From Streptomyces sp. NBC_00576 (GTDB lineage: Bacteria; Actinomycetota; Actinomycetes; Streptomycetales; Streptomycetaceae): a stretch of DNA of 64,000 bases. Location of the stretch: contig NZ_CP107780.1 of NCBI RefSeq assembly GCF_036345175.1, positions 9,734,001 to 9,798,000 of the forward strand. The letters are read 5' to 3'. Position numbers and translations under genes: made by a program. Below, one piece after another: positions 7,719 through 15,406 of this stretch; position 1 is the stretch's first letter; every line of letters begins with the position of its first letter. Under the pieces are notes generated by a model. It was not told the origin of the DNA, did no database searches, and saw only the letters and a list, made by a program, of their open reading frames with translations.

Positions 7719-8749
7719 CCGCCATGACCACCACCACCGAAGCACCCGCCGTCGCCTCCGCGCCCGCCGCGCGCAGACTCAGCTACGTCAAGGCCTTCAA
7801 CGAGGGTCTCGCGCAGGCCATGCGCGAGGACGAGAACGTCTTCGTCGCCGGCGAGGACGTCGCCGGATACGGCGGCGTGTTCCGCATGTTCGACAACCTG
7901 CTCGACGAGTTCGGGCCCCGCCGCATGATCGACACCCCGATCTCCGAGGCCGCCCTGGTCGGCCTGGGTGTGGGAGCCGCCGCCCGGGGCCTGCGACCCG
8001 TCGTCGACCTGATGTTCATGGACTTCATCGGTGTCTGTCTCGACCAGATCGTCAACCAGGCGGCGAAGATGAAGTACATGTTCGGCGGCGGGTTGTCCGT
8101 GCCGCTGACCATCACCACCGCCTCCGGCGCCGGCCTCGGCGCCGCGGCCCAGCACAGTCAGAGCCTGGAGGCCTGGCTGGCCCATGTGCCCGGCCTCAAG
8201 GTGGTGATGCCGAGCGACGCGTACACCGCCAAGGGCCTGACCGTCTCGGCCATCCGGGACAACAACCCGGTGGTCGTGATGCTCAACAAGGTCCTGCTCG
8301 GCAGCACCAGTGAGGTGCCCGAGGAGATCTACGGCATCCCGCTGGGCCAGGCGCACACCGCACGGCACGGCTCCGACATCACCGTGATCGCCCTCGGCCG
8401 CATGGTGGGGGAGGCGCTCGCGGCGGCGGACGAACTCGCCGCCGAGGGTGTGGAGATCGAGGTGATCGACCCCCGCACCGTGCAGCCCCTGGACACCGAG
8501 ACGATGTTCGCCTCCGTCCGCCGCACCAACCGGGTGCTCGTGGTGCACGAGGCAGTCACCTTCGGCGGGCTCGGAGCGGAGATCGCCGCCCAGATCCAGG
8601 ACGTCGTCTTCGACTACCTCGACGCACCGGTCCTGCGCATCGGCGCCCCCTTCTCCCCGGTGCCCTTCTCTCCCGTCCTGGAGAAGGCGTACGTGCCCGA
8701 TCGCGCCCGCATCGCCCAGGGCTGCCGGCGTCTCCTCGAAAGGTCGTGA
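7715..8749 (+). CDS. 2-oxoacid dehydrogenase complex E1 component, beta subunit
   Basis: A 344-aa transketolase-like subunit that completes the ThDP site with E1alpha. Recognisable stretches are NVFVAGEDVAGYGGVFR (with the ThDP-activating Glu), DTPISEAALVGLGVGAAARG, DQIVNQAAKMKYMFGG and VIDPRTVQPLD near the C-terminal transketolase domain. The ATG 7715 overlaps the E1alpha TGA. ATG 7724 is an in-frame alternative with a better-spaced GGGA. Stop overlaps the E2 start (GTGA). The tight order alpha-beta-E2 shows a single translationally coupled operon. Confidence 0.95.
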   Translation: MTAMTTTTEAPAVASAPAARRLSYVKAFNEGLAQAMREDENVFVAGEDVAGYGGVFRMFDNLLDEFGPRRMIDTPISEAALVGLGVGAAARGLRPVVDLMFMDFIGVCLDQIVNQAAKMKYMFGGGLSVPLTITTASGAGLGAAAQHSQSLEAWLAHVPGLKVVMPSDAYTAKGLTVSAIRDNNPVVVMLNKVLLGSTSEVPEEIYGIPLGQAHTARHGSDITVIALGRMVGEALAAADELAAEGVEIEVIDPRTVQPLDTETMFASVRRTNRVLVVHEAVTFGGLGAEIAAQIQDVVFDYLDAPVLRIGAPFSPVPFSPVLEKAYVPDRARIAQGCRRLLERS

Positions 8750-10476
8750 CCGACGTGGCGGTCGAGATTCTGCTGCCGAAGATCGGCCTGACCATGCAGG
8801 AAGGCACGATCGACGAATGGCTGGTGCCCACCGGCGCGGCCGTCGCGGAGGGCGACGCACTCCTGCGGCTGGCCACCGACAAGGTCGACGTGGACGTCGA
8901 GGCGGAGGCCGGGGGACTGTTCCACCCGGTGGTCCCGGCGGGGGCCACCGTGCCGGCCGGGGCTCTCATCGGCTGGCTGCTGGCCGAGGGCGAGCAACCT
9001 CCGGGGGCGGCGGGCGCGCAGACGCCCACAGGGGCAGGGGCAGGGGCAGGGGCAGGGGCCGGTGCGGGTACGGCCGCCGGGTCCGCCTTGGCCGGCGGTC
9101 TTGCGGGCCTGGGCGCGCCGTCCGCCCCCGTCAGCGGCGCGGGTACGACGACTGCCGTGCCTGCCCTGAACGGCGGTGCTGCGGGTGCGAGTGCCGTGCC
9201 TGCTCTGAACGGCGGCGGTGCAGGTGCGAGTGCCGCGTCTGCCCTGAACGGCGGTGCTGCGGGTGCGAGTGCCGCTCCTGCCCTGAGTGGCGGTGCGGGT
9301 ACGAGCGCCGTGCCTGCCCTGAGTGGCGGCGGTGCGGGTACGACTGGCGTGACCGCCCCCGGCGGCGCCGCGGGTACGGGCGCCCCGCCGACCCTCACCG
9401 GCACCGGTGCGGCCCCCGTCGCCGGCGCTGCTTTCGCGGCGCCCTCCGTCAACGGCACCGATGGCCGCCTGCTGGCCTCGCCGAACGCCCGGCGCGTCGC
9501 CGTGGTCGCCGACGTCGACCTCGCCGCCGTACGCGGCACGGGGCCGGGTGGCCGGATCGTCTCCGAGGACGTGGAGGAGTTCCTCGCGGCTCTCCCCGGC
9601 GACCTCACCGCACCGGTTCCGCCGGGCGGCGCCTCCTACTCGCCGCTGGTCCGCAAGCTGGCGAAGGAACGGGGCATCGACCTCTCCGGCGTCAACGGCA
9701 CCGGGCCCGGCGGCCGCATCCGCCGCTCCGACCTCGAACCCGTCACCCCAGCGCCTGTCCGCCGCACCCACGCGGCGGCTCCTCAGCCCGGCGACGTCCT
9801 CCCGCTCACCGGGATGCGCGGCACCATCGCCCGCAGGATGCACGCCAGCCTCCAGGAGATGGCCCAGCTGACGCACGGCTACGAGGTGCGGATGGACGCC
9901 GTGGTGTCCCTTCGGGACCGGCTCAAGGAGGAGTGGGCCGACAGCGAGTTGCCGGTGCCCAGTCTCAACGACTTCCTCCTGAAGGCCGCCGCCCTGGCCC
10001 TGCGTGCGCACCCACTGCTCAACGCGACGGTGCGCGAGGACGGCGTCCATCTGCTCGAAGGCATCCACCTGGGCTTCGCGGTGGCCGTTCCGGGCGGCCT
10101 CATGGTCCCCGTGATCGAGGACGCGGTGGCGCTTCCGCTGCCCGAGATCGCCCGCCGGTCGAGGGCCCTGGCCCAGGCCGCGCGCGAGGGGCGGATCTCT
10201 CCAACCCAACTGGAAGGGGCTACCTTCACCGTCACCTCGCTCGGCGGATACGGCGTCGACTTCTTCACCCCTGTGGTCAACCCCGGCAATGTCGCGATCC
10301 TCGGGGTGGGCCGGCTCAGGGACGGGGTCGAGTGGGTGGACGACCGACCGCTGCGGACCCGGGTGCTCACCCTGAGCCTCACCTTCGACCACCGTGCCGT
10401 CGACGGGGCGCCCGCCGCCGAATATCTGCGCACGGTCGGTGAGTTGCTGAGCAAACCCCTCCGCCTGCTGGTGTGA
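8746..10476 (+). CDS. 2-oxoacid dehydrogenase E2 (dihydrolipoamide acyltransferase) with two E3/E1-binding domains
   Basis: A 576-aa acyltransferase core subunit. The lipoyl domain is residues 1-84, with the lipoylated Lys46 in ATDKVDVDVEA. A Gly/Ala-rich linker (about 85-240) contains five 13-residue ALNGG-type repeats. Two peripheral-subunit-binding domains follow: about 242-283 (ASPNARRVAVVADVDL ... GTGPGGRIVSEDVEEF) and about 298-333 (SPLVRKLAKERGIDL ... GTGPGGRIRRSDLE). The catalytic domain (~350-576) has the CoA-acyltransferase motif DHRAVDG near residue 548. Two binding domains in one bacterial E2 are unusual; one is the rule. GTG start overlaps the E1beta stop. The operon ends here, 28 bases before the convergent TetR gene. 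Confidence 0.94.
   Translation: MTDVAVEILLPKIGLTMQEGTIDEWLVPTGAAVAEGDALLRLATDKVDVDVEAEAGGLFHPVVPAGATVPAGALIGWLLAEGEQPPGAAGAQTPTGAGAGAGAGAGAGTAAGSALAGGLAGLGAPSAPVSGAGTTTAVPALNGGAAGASAVPALNGGGAGASAASALNGGAAGASAAPALSGGAGTSAVPALSGGGAGTTGVTAPGGAAGTGAPPTLTGTGAAPVAGAAFAAPSVNGTDGRLLASPNARRVAVVADVDLAAVRGTGPGGRIVSEDVEEFLAALPGDLTAPVPPGGASYSPLVRKLAKERGIDLSGVNGTGPGGRIRRSDLEPVTPAPVRRTHAAAPQPGDVLPLTGMRGTIARRMHASLQEMAQLTHGYEVRMDAVVSLRDRLKEEWADSELPVPSLNDFLLKAAALALRAHPLLNATVREDGVHLLEGIHLGFAVAVPGGLMVPVIEDAVALPLPEIARRSRALAQAAREGRISPTQLEGATFTVTSLGGYGVDFFTPVVNPGNVAILGVGRLRDGVEWVDDRPLRTRVLTLSLTFDHRAVDGAPAAEYLRTVGELLSKPLRLLV
9031..9060. repeat. 6-bp tandem repeat in the E2 linker
   Basis: Four exact copies of GGGGCA followed by GGGGCC, encoding alternating Gly-Ala in the flexible linker after the lipoyl domain. 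Such a repeat is prone to slippage, so linker length probably varies between strains. Confidence 0.9.
9157..9348. repeat. 39-bp tandem repeat array in the E2 linker (five units)
   Basis: Units 9157-9195, 9196-9234, 9235-9273, 9274-9309 (36 bp) and 9310-9348. Each encodes about 13 residues of the type ALNGGAAGASAVP. The first three differ at only a few bases, and the last two have Ser for Asn. It forms the swinging-arm linker of E2 and is not a CRISPR array: there are no spacers and it lies in frame within the CDS. Confidence 0.92.
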
Positions 10477-10504
10477 ACCGGGCGCTCCATGTGACCTATG
10501 AGGT

Positions 10505-11119
10505 CTACGAGGCCCGGGTGGCCGGGTCGGCGATCCGCTCCGCGAGATCGCCGACCTCGCGGACGAAGGAGCGGTGCCCCAGCGACCGGTAGACGTCGTC
10601 GCCCCGGACCTGCGAGATCGCAGCGGTCTCCAGCAACGCCAGCAGACCCAGGCCGACCACCGCCGCCTCGGCGTCGGAGACCGCCCCGCGGGCTTTACGG
10701 ATCAACCGCACCAGCTCCTCCAGCAACTCCGTACGGCTCTGCTGGCGCAGCGCCTCCGCATCCTGGCTCATCCCGGCCGACGACACGAAGAACACGGTGG
10801 CGGCCGACCGGTGCTCGCCCATCCAGGACAGCAGCGTGGTGACGGACGCTCCGATGTCCGAGCCGGGCTCGTGGCCCTCCGTGATCGCCTGCAACTGCTC
10901 ACGCAGCGCGGCGGCGAACGCTCGCATGGCCTCCGCCAGGACCTGGTCCTTGGAGGAGAAGTGGTAGTAGACCGCCGCCGACGTCATCTCGGCACGAGCG
11001 GCGATGTCGGCCACCGTCACCTCGTCCGGCGATTGGGTGGCGAACAACTCCGTGGCCGCCTCGATCACCCACTGCTTGCGCGAGGGGCGGTGAGCAGCGC
11101 GGGTTCCGGATGTCGTCAT
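10505..11119 (-). CDS. TetR/AcrR family transcriptional regulator
   Basis: A 204-aa repressor-type protein. The N-terminal HTH is EAATELFATQSPDEVTVADI with the recognition part MTSAAVYYHFSSKDQVL. The C-terminal ligand domain is all-helical and unassigned. ATG 11119 has no Shine-Dalgarno sequence and sits inside a palindrome (11117-11132), so the mRNA may be leaderless. An in-frame TTG at 11185 exists but has little support. It is convergent with the E2 gene and divergent from a second TetR gene, so it may control the dehydrogenase operon, the degradation genes or itself. Confidence 0.9.
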   Translation of the reverse strand: MTTSGTRAAHRPSRKQWVIEAATELFATQSPDEVTVADIAARAEMTSAAVYYHFSSKDQVLAEAMRAFAAALREQLQAITEGHEPGSDIGASVTTLLSWMGEHRSAATVFFVSSAGMSQDAEALRQQSRTELLEELVRLIRKARGAVSDAEAAVVGLGLLALLETAAISQVRGDDVYRSLGHRSFVREVGDLAERIADPATRAS

Positions 11120-11132
11120 ACTGTCAAGTATG
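11117..11132. promoter_or_regulatory. Palindrome overlapping a tetR start codon
   Basis: CATACT-GTCA-AGTATG, a 6-bp arm inverted repeat with a 4-base spacer. It covers the ATG (11119-11117, minus strand) of the 204-aa TetR gene. The position suits autoregulation. The same bases contain CATACT, a possible -10 of a leaderless promoter. Confidence 0.5.
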
Positions 11133-11205
11133 CCGGGATCTCGGTGCTCCAGAGGCCAATACGCAGCAGGAATTGTGCGGATCAACGGTCGGAGTTACTG
11201 GATAC

Positions 11206-11215
11206 ACTGATCAGT
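11206..11215. promoter_or_regulatory. Palindrome between divergent tetR genes
   Basis: ACTGATCAGT, a perfect 10-bp palindrome 49 bases before the plus-strand TetR start. It overlaps TACACT (11203-11208), which could serve as a -10. It is a candidate operator for one of the two flanking regulators, supported only by position and symmetry. Confidence 0.4.
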
Positions 11216-11263
11216 ACGCAGGGCCCACGGACACGGGGCTCACGCCAGCCGGCAGGGAGCATG

Positions 11264-11944
11264 ATGGCCACGACGAAGAACGGCAAGCAGCCCGCCCACC
11301 GCCCCTCGCGGCGGCTGCACATCATCACCGCCGCCGTGCGGGTGTTCGGCCGCAGCGGCTTCGCGGAGACCAGCATCCAGGACATCGCCGACGAGGCCCA
11401 GGTGGTCCCCACCGCTGTCTACTACCACTTCGACGGCAAGGAGGAACTGCTCGAACTCGCCATGCGCCGGGTTTTCGACCAGCTCAACGCGGTCGTGGAG
11501 GCGGCTAGGCCGGAGTCCGAGCCGGGTGACGCGGAGGGCCTGGTCCGCGTCATCGACGCCGTGTGGGAGTGGGTGGAACAGAACCCGGACGAGGCTCGGC
11601 TCTACCAGGTCCAGGTGGCCTCCGCCAACGGCAGCGTCAAGGTGCTGCGGGACGAGTTCGAGCAGCGGCACATCCAGCGTGGCTACGACTATCTGCCCGA
11701 GGGCACCACGCGCAGCCCCCGGGCGGCGAAGGCCCGGCACGCGGCGCAGGCGCTCGCGGTCCGCACGCTGATCAGTACGACCATGCTGGTCACCGCGCTG
11801 CGGGCGGAAGGAGGACCGCTGTCCCAGCTGCCCTCCCAGTCCGTGCTGGAGGCGGTCAGGGAGCTGGCGCTGCGCATCGTCGCCACCGAGCAGGAGCAGA
11901 CGCAGCCCGCGCAGCCGAAGAAGCAGGCCACGTCACGTACCTGA
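11264..11944 (+). CDS. TetR/AcrR family transcriptional regulator (second of a divergent pair)
   Basis: A 226-aa protein. The HTH region is ITAAVRVFGRSGFAETSIQ, followed by DIADEAQVVPTAVYYHFDGK. The rest is helical, ending in a Gln/Pro/Lys-rich tail (EQEQTQPAQPKKQ). GGGAG precedes tandem ATGs at 11261 and 11264; the second has the better spacing. It is convergent with the SDR gene, only six bases away. TetR proteins of this type often bind acyl-CoA or pathway intermediates, which would fit a cluster full of acyl-CoA enzymes, but no ligand can be inferred from sequence. Confidence 0.9.
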   Translation: MATTKNGKQPAHRPSRRLHIITAAVRVFGRSGFAETSIQDIADEAQVVPTAVYYHFDGKEELLELAMRRVFDQLNAVVEAARPESEPGDAEGLVRVIDAVWEWVEQNPDEARLYQVQVASANGSVKVLRDEFEQRHIQRGYDYLPEGTTRSPRAAKARHAAQALAVRTLISTTMLVTALRAEGGPLSQLPSQSVLEAVRELALRIVATEQEQTQPAQPKKQATSRT

Positions 11945-11950
11945 GACGGT

Positions 11951-12655
11951 TCACCAGGGCAGTGGCCTGCGGTCGGCGAACAGCCCGCCCGTCGTCCCGT
12001 CGCCCTCGGGCAGGGTCGCCAGCCAGACCGGGGTGTCCGCACCCTCCTCCGGCCCGCGCGGGGCGGACGGGCCGCCCATACCGCTGCGGGTCCAGCCGGG
12101 GTCGGCGGCGTTGACCAGGACGCCTGTGCCGGCCAGTTCGGCCGCGAGCATCCGGGTGAGCGCGTTGAGCGCAGCCTTGGAGATCCGGTAGGCAGGGCGC
12201 CGCCCGGAATTCATCAGCGACAGCGAACCGTACGAGCTGGTGACGTTCACGACCCGGCCGTAACCGGCTTCCACCATGCCAGGTACGACGGCCTCCGCCA
12301 CGCGCCAGGCGCCGGTGAGGTTCGTGTCCAGGGTCGCGCGCAGGATCTCCTCGTCGAGGTACGGGGGCCGCAGTTCCCCGTCCATGGACACCCCCGCGTT
12401 GTTCACCAGGACATCGATCCCGCCGGTCAGCTCCCGTGCCTCACGGACCGCTTCGCCGACACTTGTCGCGGAGGTCACGTCCAGGGTGAGCGGCAGTGCC
12501 GCCGGGCCGATGGCGCGGCACGCCTCCTCGGCGGCCTCCCGCTTTCGCGCCCCGACCAGGACCCTCAGGCCCCGGTCCGCGAGCTGCCGGCCGATCTCCA
12601 GGCCGATCCCGCTCGCCCCGCCCGTCACCAGCGCGGTTCTGTCGCCGTGCCGCAT
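11951..12655 (-). CDS. SDR family oxidoreductase
   Basis: A 234-aa classical SDR. TGGASGIGLEIG is at residues ~10-21 (TGxxxGIG), with LVNNAGVSMDG and VTSSYGSLSLM; the catalytic AYRISKAAL (YxxxK) and NAADPGWTRSGMGG follow. It resembles carbonyl-reductase-like SDRs that end without a long C-terminal extension. Start ATG 12655, with AGGGG upstream. It is the last gene of the minus-strand series thiolase-DUF35-ACAD-PPDK. An oxidation step between the hydratase and the thiolase-fold enzyme would be a fitting role. Confidence 0.92.
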   Translation of the reverse strand: MRHGDRTALVTGGASGIGLEIGRQLADRGLRVLVGARKREAAEEACRAIGPAALPLTLDVTSATSVGEAVREARELTGGIDVLVNNAGVSMDGELRPPYLDEEILRATLDTNLTGAWRVAEAVVPGMVEAGYGRVVNVTSSYGSLSLMNSGRRPAYRISKAALNALTRMLAAELAGTGVLVNAADPGWTRSGMGGPSAPRGPEEGADTPVWLATLPEGDGTTGGLFADRRPLPW

Positions 12656-12672
12656 GGCCCGCCCCTCGCCTC

Positions 12673-13827
12673 TCACACCGTCAGGACCGAGCACGCGCTG
12701 ATCCCGGGCGCCCCGTACACATGGGTGAAGCCCACCCGGGGAGCGTCCGGCACCTGCACACCCGGCGCCCGGCCCTGCAACTGCCGTACGACCTCGTGGA
12801 ACTGGCGCAGCCCGGAGGCGCCCACCGGTTCCCCGCCGGCCAGACAGCCGCCGTCGGTGTTGACCGGTATCCGGCCCGTGGGATCGGTGGCGCCGGCGAC
12901 CAGCAGTTCCTCCTGCTCGCCGTGGCCGCACAGCCCGGTCTCCGCCAGGTGGATCAGCTCCGAACCGCTGTCGGTGTCCTGCAACTGGGCGACCTGTACG
13001 TCGGCGGGCCGCACCCCGGCCGTACGGAAGGCCGCCTCCGCGGCGTCGATGCTCGGACTGTGGTGCGGTCCGGGCGGCAGCCAGGGCGAGAACACCTCGA
13101 ACGAGCCGAACCGCCGGGTCCGGAAGGCCAACGACGCCAGTTTGACCGGTCGTTCGCACAGGTCGAACGCACGGTCGCCGAGCGCCAGCACCAAGGCCGC
13201 CGCGCCCTGTCCGGGCGAACAGAACATGTACTGGGTGAGCGGGGGGCTGACCTCGGCGGAGTCGAGGATCTCCTGCTCCGTCAGCGGCTTGCGCCGCCAG
13301 GCAAGCGGGTGCTGCGAGCCGTTGCGGAAGGCCCGCGCGGCGACCATCGCCAGAGCGCGCTCCGAGATGCCGTGCTCGTACAGATACCGCTGGGTCTTCA
13401 GCGCGAAGAACTGCGTCGTGAGCATCATGCCGGTCTCGGCGTACCAGTCGCCCAGGCCGTAGCGGGCCGCGGAGACGTGGAACGCGCCCCGCTCGTGCTT
13501 GTCGAAACCCACCGCCAGTCCCAGGGAGGCCTCGCCCGCGCGCAGGGCGTTGGCCACCGCGAGCACGGTCGAGGCGCCGGTGGCACAGCCGTTCTGCACG
13601 TTGACGAACGGCACACCGGTCAGGCCCAGCCGGCCCACCAGCGTGTCGGGCTTGCCGGACACGTCGGAGCCGCCGGCCGCGAAGCCGATGTCCTCCCAGC
13701 CGACACCTGCGTCGGCCAGCGCCTCGCGTATCGCCCGCTCGGCCATGTCCATGCCGGTGACGCTCTCGTCGCGGCCGAAGGGACGCATGCCGCATCCGAC
13801 CACATACACGTCGTCGGGCCGGCTCAT
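12673..13827 (-). CDS. Thiolase-fold protein, SCP-x/lipid-transfer (Ltp2-like aldolase) type
   Basis: A 384-aa thiolase-superfamily member. The position of the thiolase nucleophile reads VNVQNGCATGAS. The usual GHPxGATG motif is replaced by LAGGEPVGASGLRQFH, so the catalytic His is missing. The C-terminus has HVYGAPGISACSV. Loss of that His together with an adjacent DUF35 gene is characteristic of the steroid side-chain retro-aldolase Ltp2-ChsH2(DUF35) and relatives, which cleave C-C bonds of beta-hydroxyacyl-CoAs. ATG 13827 overlaps the DUF35 stop (ATGA). A retro-aldolase role is inferred; a degenerate thiolase or lipid carrier remains possible. Confidence 0.85.
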   Translation of the reverse strand: MSRPDDVYVVGCGMRPFGRDESVTGMDMAERAIREALADAGVGWEDIGFAAGGSDVSGKPDTLVGRLGLTGVPFVNVQNGCATGASTVLAVANALRAGEASLGLAVGFDKHERGAFHVSAARYGLGDWYAETGMMLTTQFFALKTQRYLYEHGISERALAMVAARAFRNGSQHPLAWRRKPLTEQEILDSAEVSPPLTQYMFCSPGQGAAALVLALGDRAFDLCERPVKLASLAFRTRRFGSFEVFSPWLPPGPHHSPSIDAAEAAFRTAGVRPADVQVAQLQDTDSGSELIHLAETGLCGHGEQEELLVAGATDPTGRIPVNTDGGCLAGGEPVGASGLRQFHEVVRQLQGRAPGVQVPDAPRVGFTHVYGAPGISACSVLTV

Positions 13828-14267
13828 CGCTCCCCCTCCCGCTCAGGGCGGAACGCGAACGTCACGACCTCGGTCCCGTCCTCGTCCCGGTACGCGGGCA
13901 CCGTGGTCAGCCGCACCGGCAGACCGATCCGGATCTCCGCGCGGTCAACCGTCAGTAGCGCCTCCACCAGCACCTCACCGAGATCCACATAGCCCACGTG
14001 ATACGGCCGGTGGCCGTCGGCCGGCGGCCGGTACGGCGGTTTCGGCGGGAACACCTGGAGCGTCCACGACCACACGCGCCCGCGTACCGGCAGTACCTGT
14101 GTGGACATCGCCCCGTCCGAACACCGGGGGCACGAGTTCTGCCGGGGGAAGACGACGGTGCCGCAACCGGAGCAGCGGACGCCGGCGAGACGCGGTGGCT
14201 CCCCGTCGTCGAACTCCGGACTCTCCCGGTTCTCGAACAACGACTCGTCGATCAGCCTGGTGGTCAT
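13824..14267 (-). CDS. DUF35 / Zn-ribbon OB-fold protein, partner of the thiolase-fold enzyme
   Basis: A 147-aa protein. The rubredoxin-like zinc ribbon is GVRCSGCGTVVFPRQNSCPRC (CxxC...CxxC, residues ~30-50). The OB-fold half has GRVWSWTLQVFPPKPPY and PYHVGYVDLGEVLVEALL. Proteins of this family form complexes with thiolase-like enzymes and provide an acyl-CoA binding site; in the Ltp2 aldolase the DUF35 subunit is required for activity. AAGGAAGGG precedes ATG 14267. The overlap with the thiolase gene supports a complex. Confidence 0.9.
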   Translation of the reverse strand: MTTRLIDESLFENRESPEFDDGEPPRLAGVRCSGCGTVVFPRQNSCPRCSDGAMSTQVLPVRGRVWSWTLQVFPPKPPYRPPADGHRPYHVGYVDLGEVLVEALLTVDRAEIRIGLPVRLTTVPAYRDEDGTEVVTFAFRPEREGER

Positions 14268-14287
14268 GGTCCCTTCCTTCTTCCAAG

Positions 14288-15406
14288 TCACCAGCCCAAC
14301 AGACCGGCCAGCCGTTCCCGATGGTGTGCGGCGCCGCCCAGCAGCACCGCGTCGGACTGGGCGCGCCGGAAGTAGAGATGTGCGTCGTGTTCCCAGGTGA
14401 AGCCCATCCCACCGTGGAGTTGCACGCACTCGGCGGCGACGGAGACGAAAGCCTCCCCGCACCACGCCTGTGCCACCGCCGCCGCCTCGGCCAGTGCCTG
14501 TGGCGAGCCGTCCGTCCGGACCGCGCGCACGACGGCCGACCGTGCGGCCTCGACCTGGAGCAGCATGTCGGCGCAGGCGTGCTTGACGGCCTGGAAGCCG
14601 CCGATCGCCCGGCCGAACTGGGTACGGTCGCGCACATGGGCCACCGTCATGTCCAACGCGGCCTGTGCGCCGCCGAGTTGCTCGGCGGCCAGTGCCACCA
14701 GGGCCACATCCAGGGCGCGGGAGACGATGTCCGTCCCCTCGCCGCCGGCGGTCAGTGCCCGGACCCGGGCACCGGAGAAGGTGACCACTGCCTGGCCCCG
14801 GCTGAGGTCCAGGGTCGGCACCCGGCGCACCGTGACCCCCGGCTCGCGCGGGTCGGCCAGGAAGAGGTCGACACCGTCGGTCCCGGCCGCGGCCACCACC
14901 AGCGCCTGGGCGTCGGCGCCGTCGAGGACGAACGGCGCGGTGCCGTCCAGCAGCGGTACGCCGCCCTGCCAGGAGACGGCCACCGGCACGGCGTCGGACC
15001 GCCACGTCCCGTCGGGCGAGGTGACCGCCAGAGCGTGCACGGCGCCCTCGGCCAGCCTGGCCAGCGCCTGGTCGGCCGTACCGCAGGCGGCCAGCACCTG
15101 CCCGGCCAGCACGGTGGAGGACAGCAGCGGTACCGGTGCCAGCGTTTTGCCCAACTCCTCGCAGACCACGGCGATCTCGGCGAGACCACCGATGCCTCCC
15201 GCCGCCTCGGGCAGGCCCAGGGCCGCGAGACCGACCTGCCGGCCGAGGGCGTCCCACAGGCCGGCGTCGATACCGGGCGCCTCCTCGGACAGTCGGCGTA
15301 CCGCGGCGGTGCCGCCGGCGTCCGCGCACACCGACCGAACGGTCTCGCGCAGGTCCTCCAGCTCGGTGTCCGACAGAGCTGTGCCGTCGGTGACGGTGCT
15401 TGTCAT
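14288..15406 (-). CDS. Acyl-CoA dehydrogenase (FadE-type, short form)
   Basis: A 372-aa flavoenzyme that introduces a 2,3 double bond in acyl-CoAs. The middle domain is degenerate. The FAD-binding motif RTQFGRAIGGFQAVKHACAD and the C-terminal LHGGMGFTWEHDAHLYFRRA are clear. Its compact size and weak middle domain resemble one subunit of the heterotetrameric ACADs of steroid catabolism (ChsE1/ChsE2 type). The 415-aa ACAD at 19616 could be a partner, though it is transcribed separately. ATG 15406 overlaps the upstream PPDK-like stop (ATGA). Confidence 0.9.
   Translation of the reverse strand: MTSTVTDGTALSDTELEDLRETVRSVCADAGGTAAVRRLSEEAPGIDAGLWDALGRQVGLAALGLPEAAGGIGGLAEIAVVCEELGKTLAPVPLLSSTVLAGQVLAACGTADQALARLAEGAVHALAVTSPDGTWRSDAVPVAVSWQGGVPLLDGTAPFVLDGADAQALVVAAAGTDGVDLFLADPREPGVTVRRVPTLDLSRGQAVVTFSGARVRALTAGGEGTDIVSRALDVALVALAAEQLGGAQAALDMTVAHVRDRTQFGRAIGGFQAVKHACADMLLQVEAARSAVVRAVRTDGSPQALAEAAAVAQAWCGEAFVSVAAECVQLHGGMGFTWEHDAHLYFRRAQSDAVLLGGAAHHRERLAGLLGW

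Noticed and set aside
9031..9348. Possible CRISPR or minisatellite element
   Set aside because: Units are directly adjacent without spacers and lie in frame within the E2 linker, so they are protein repeats.
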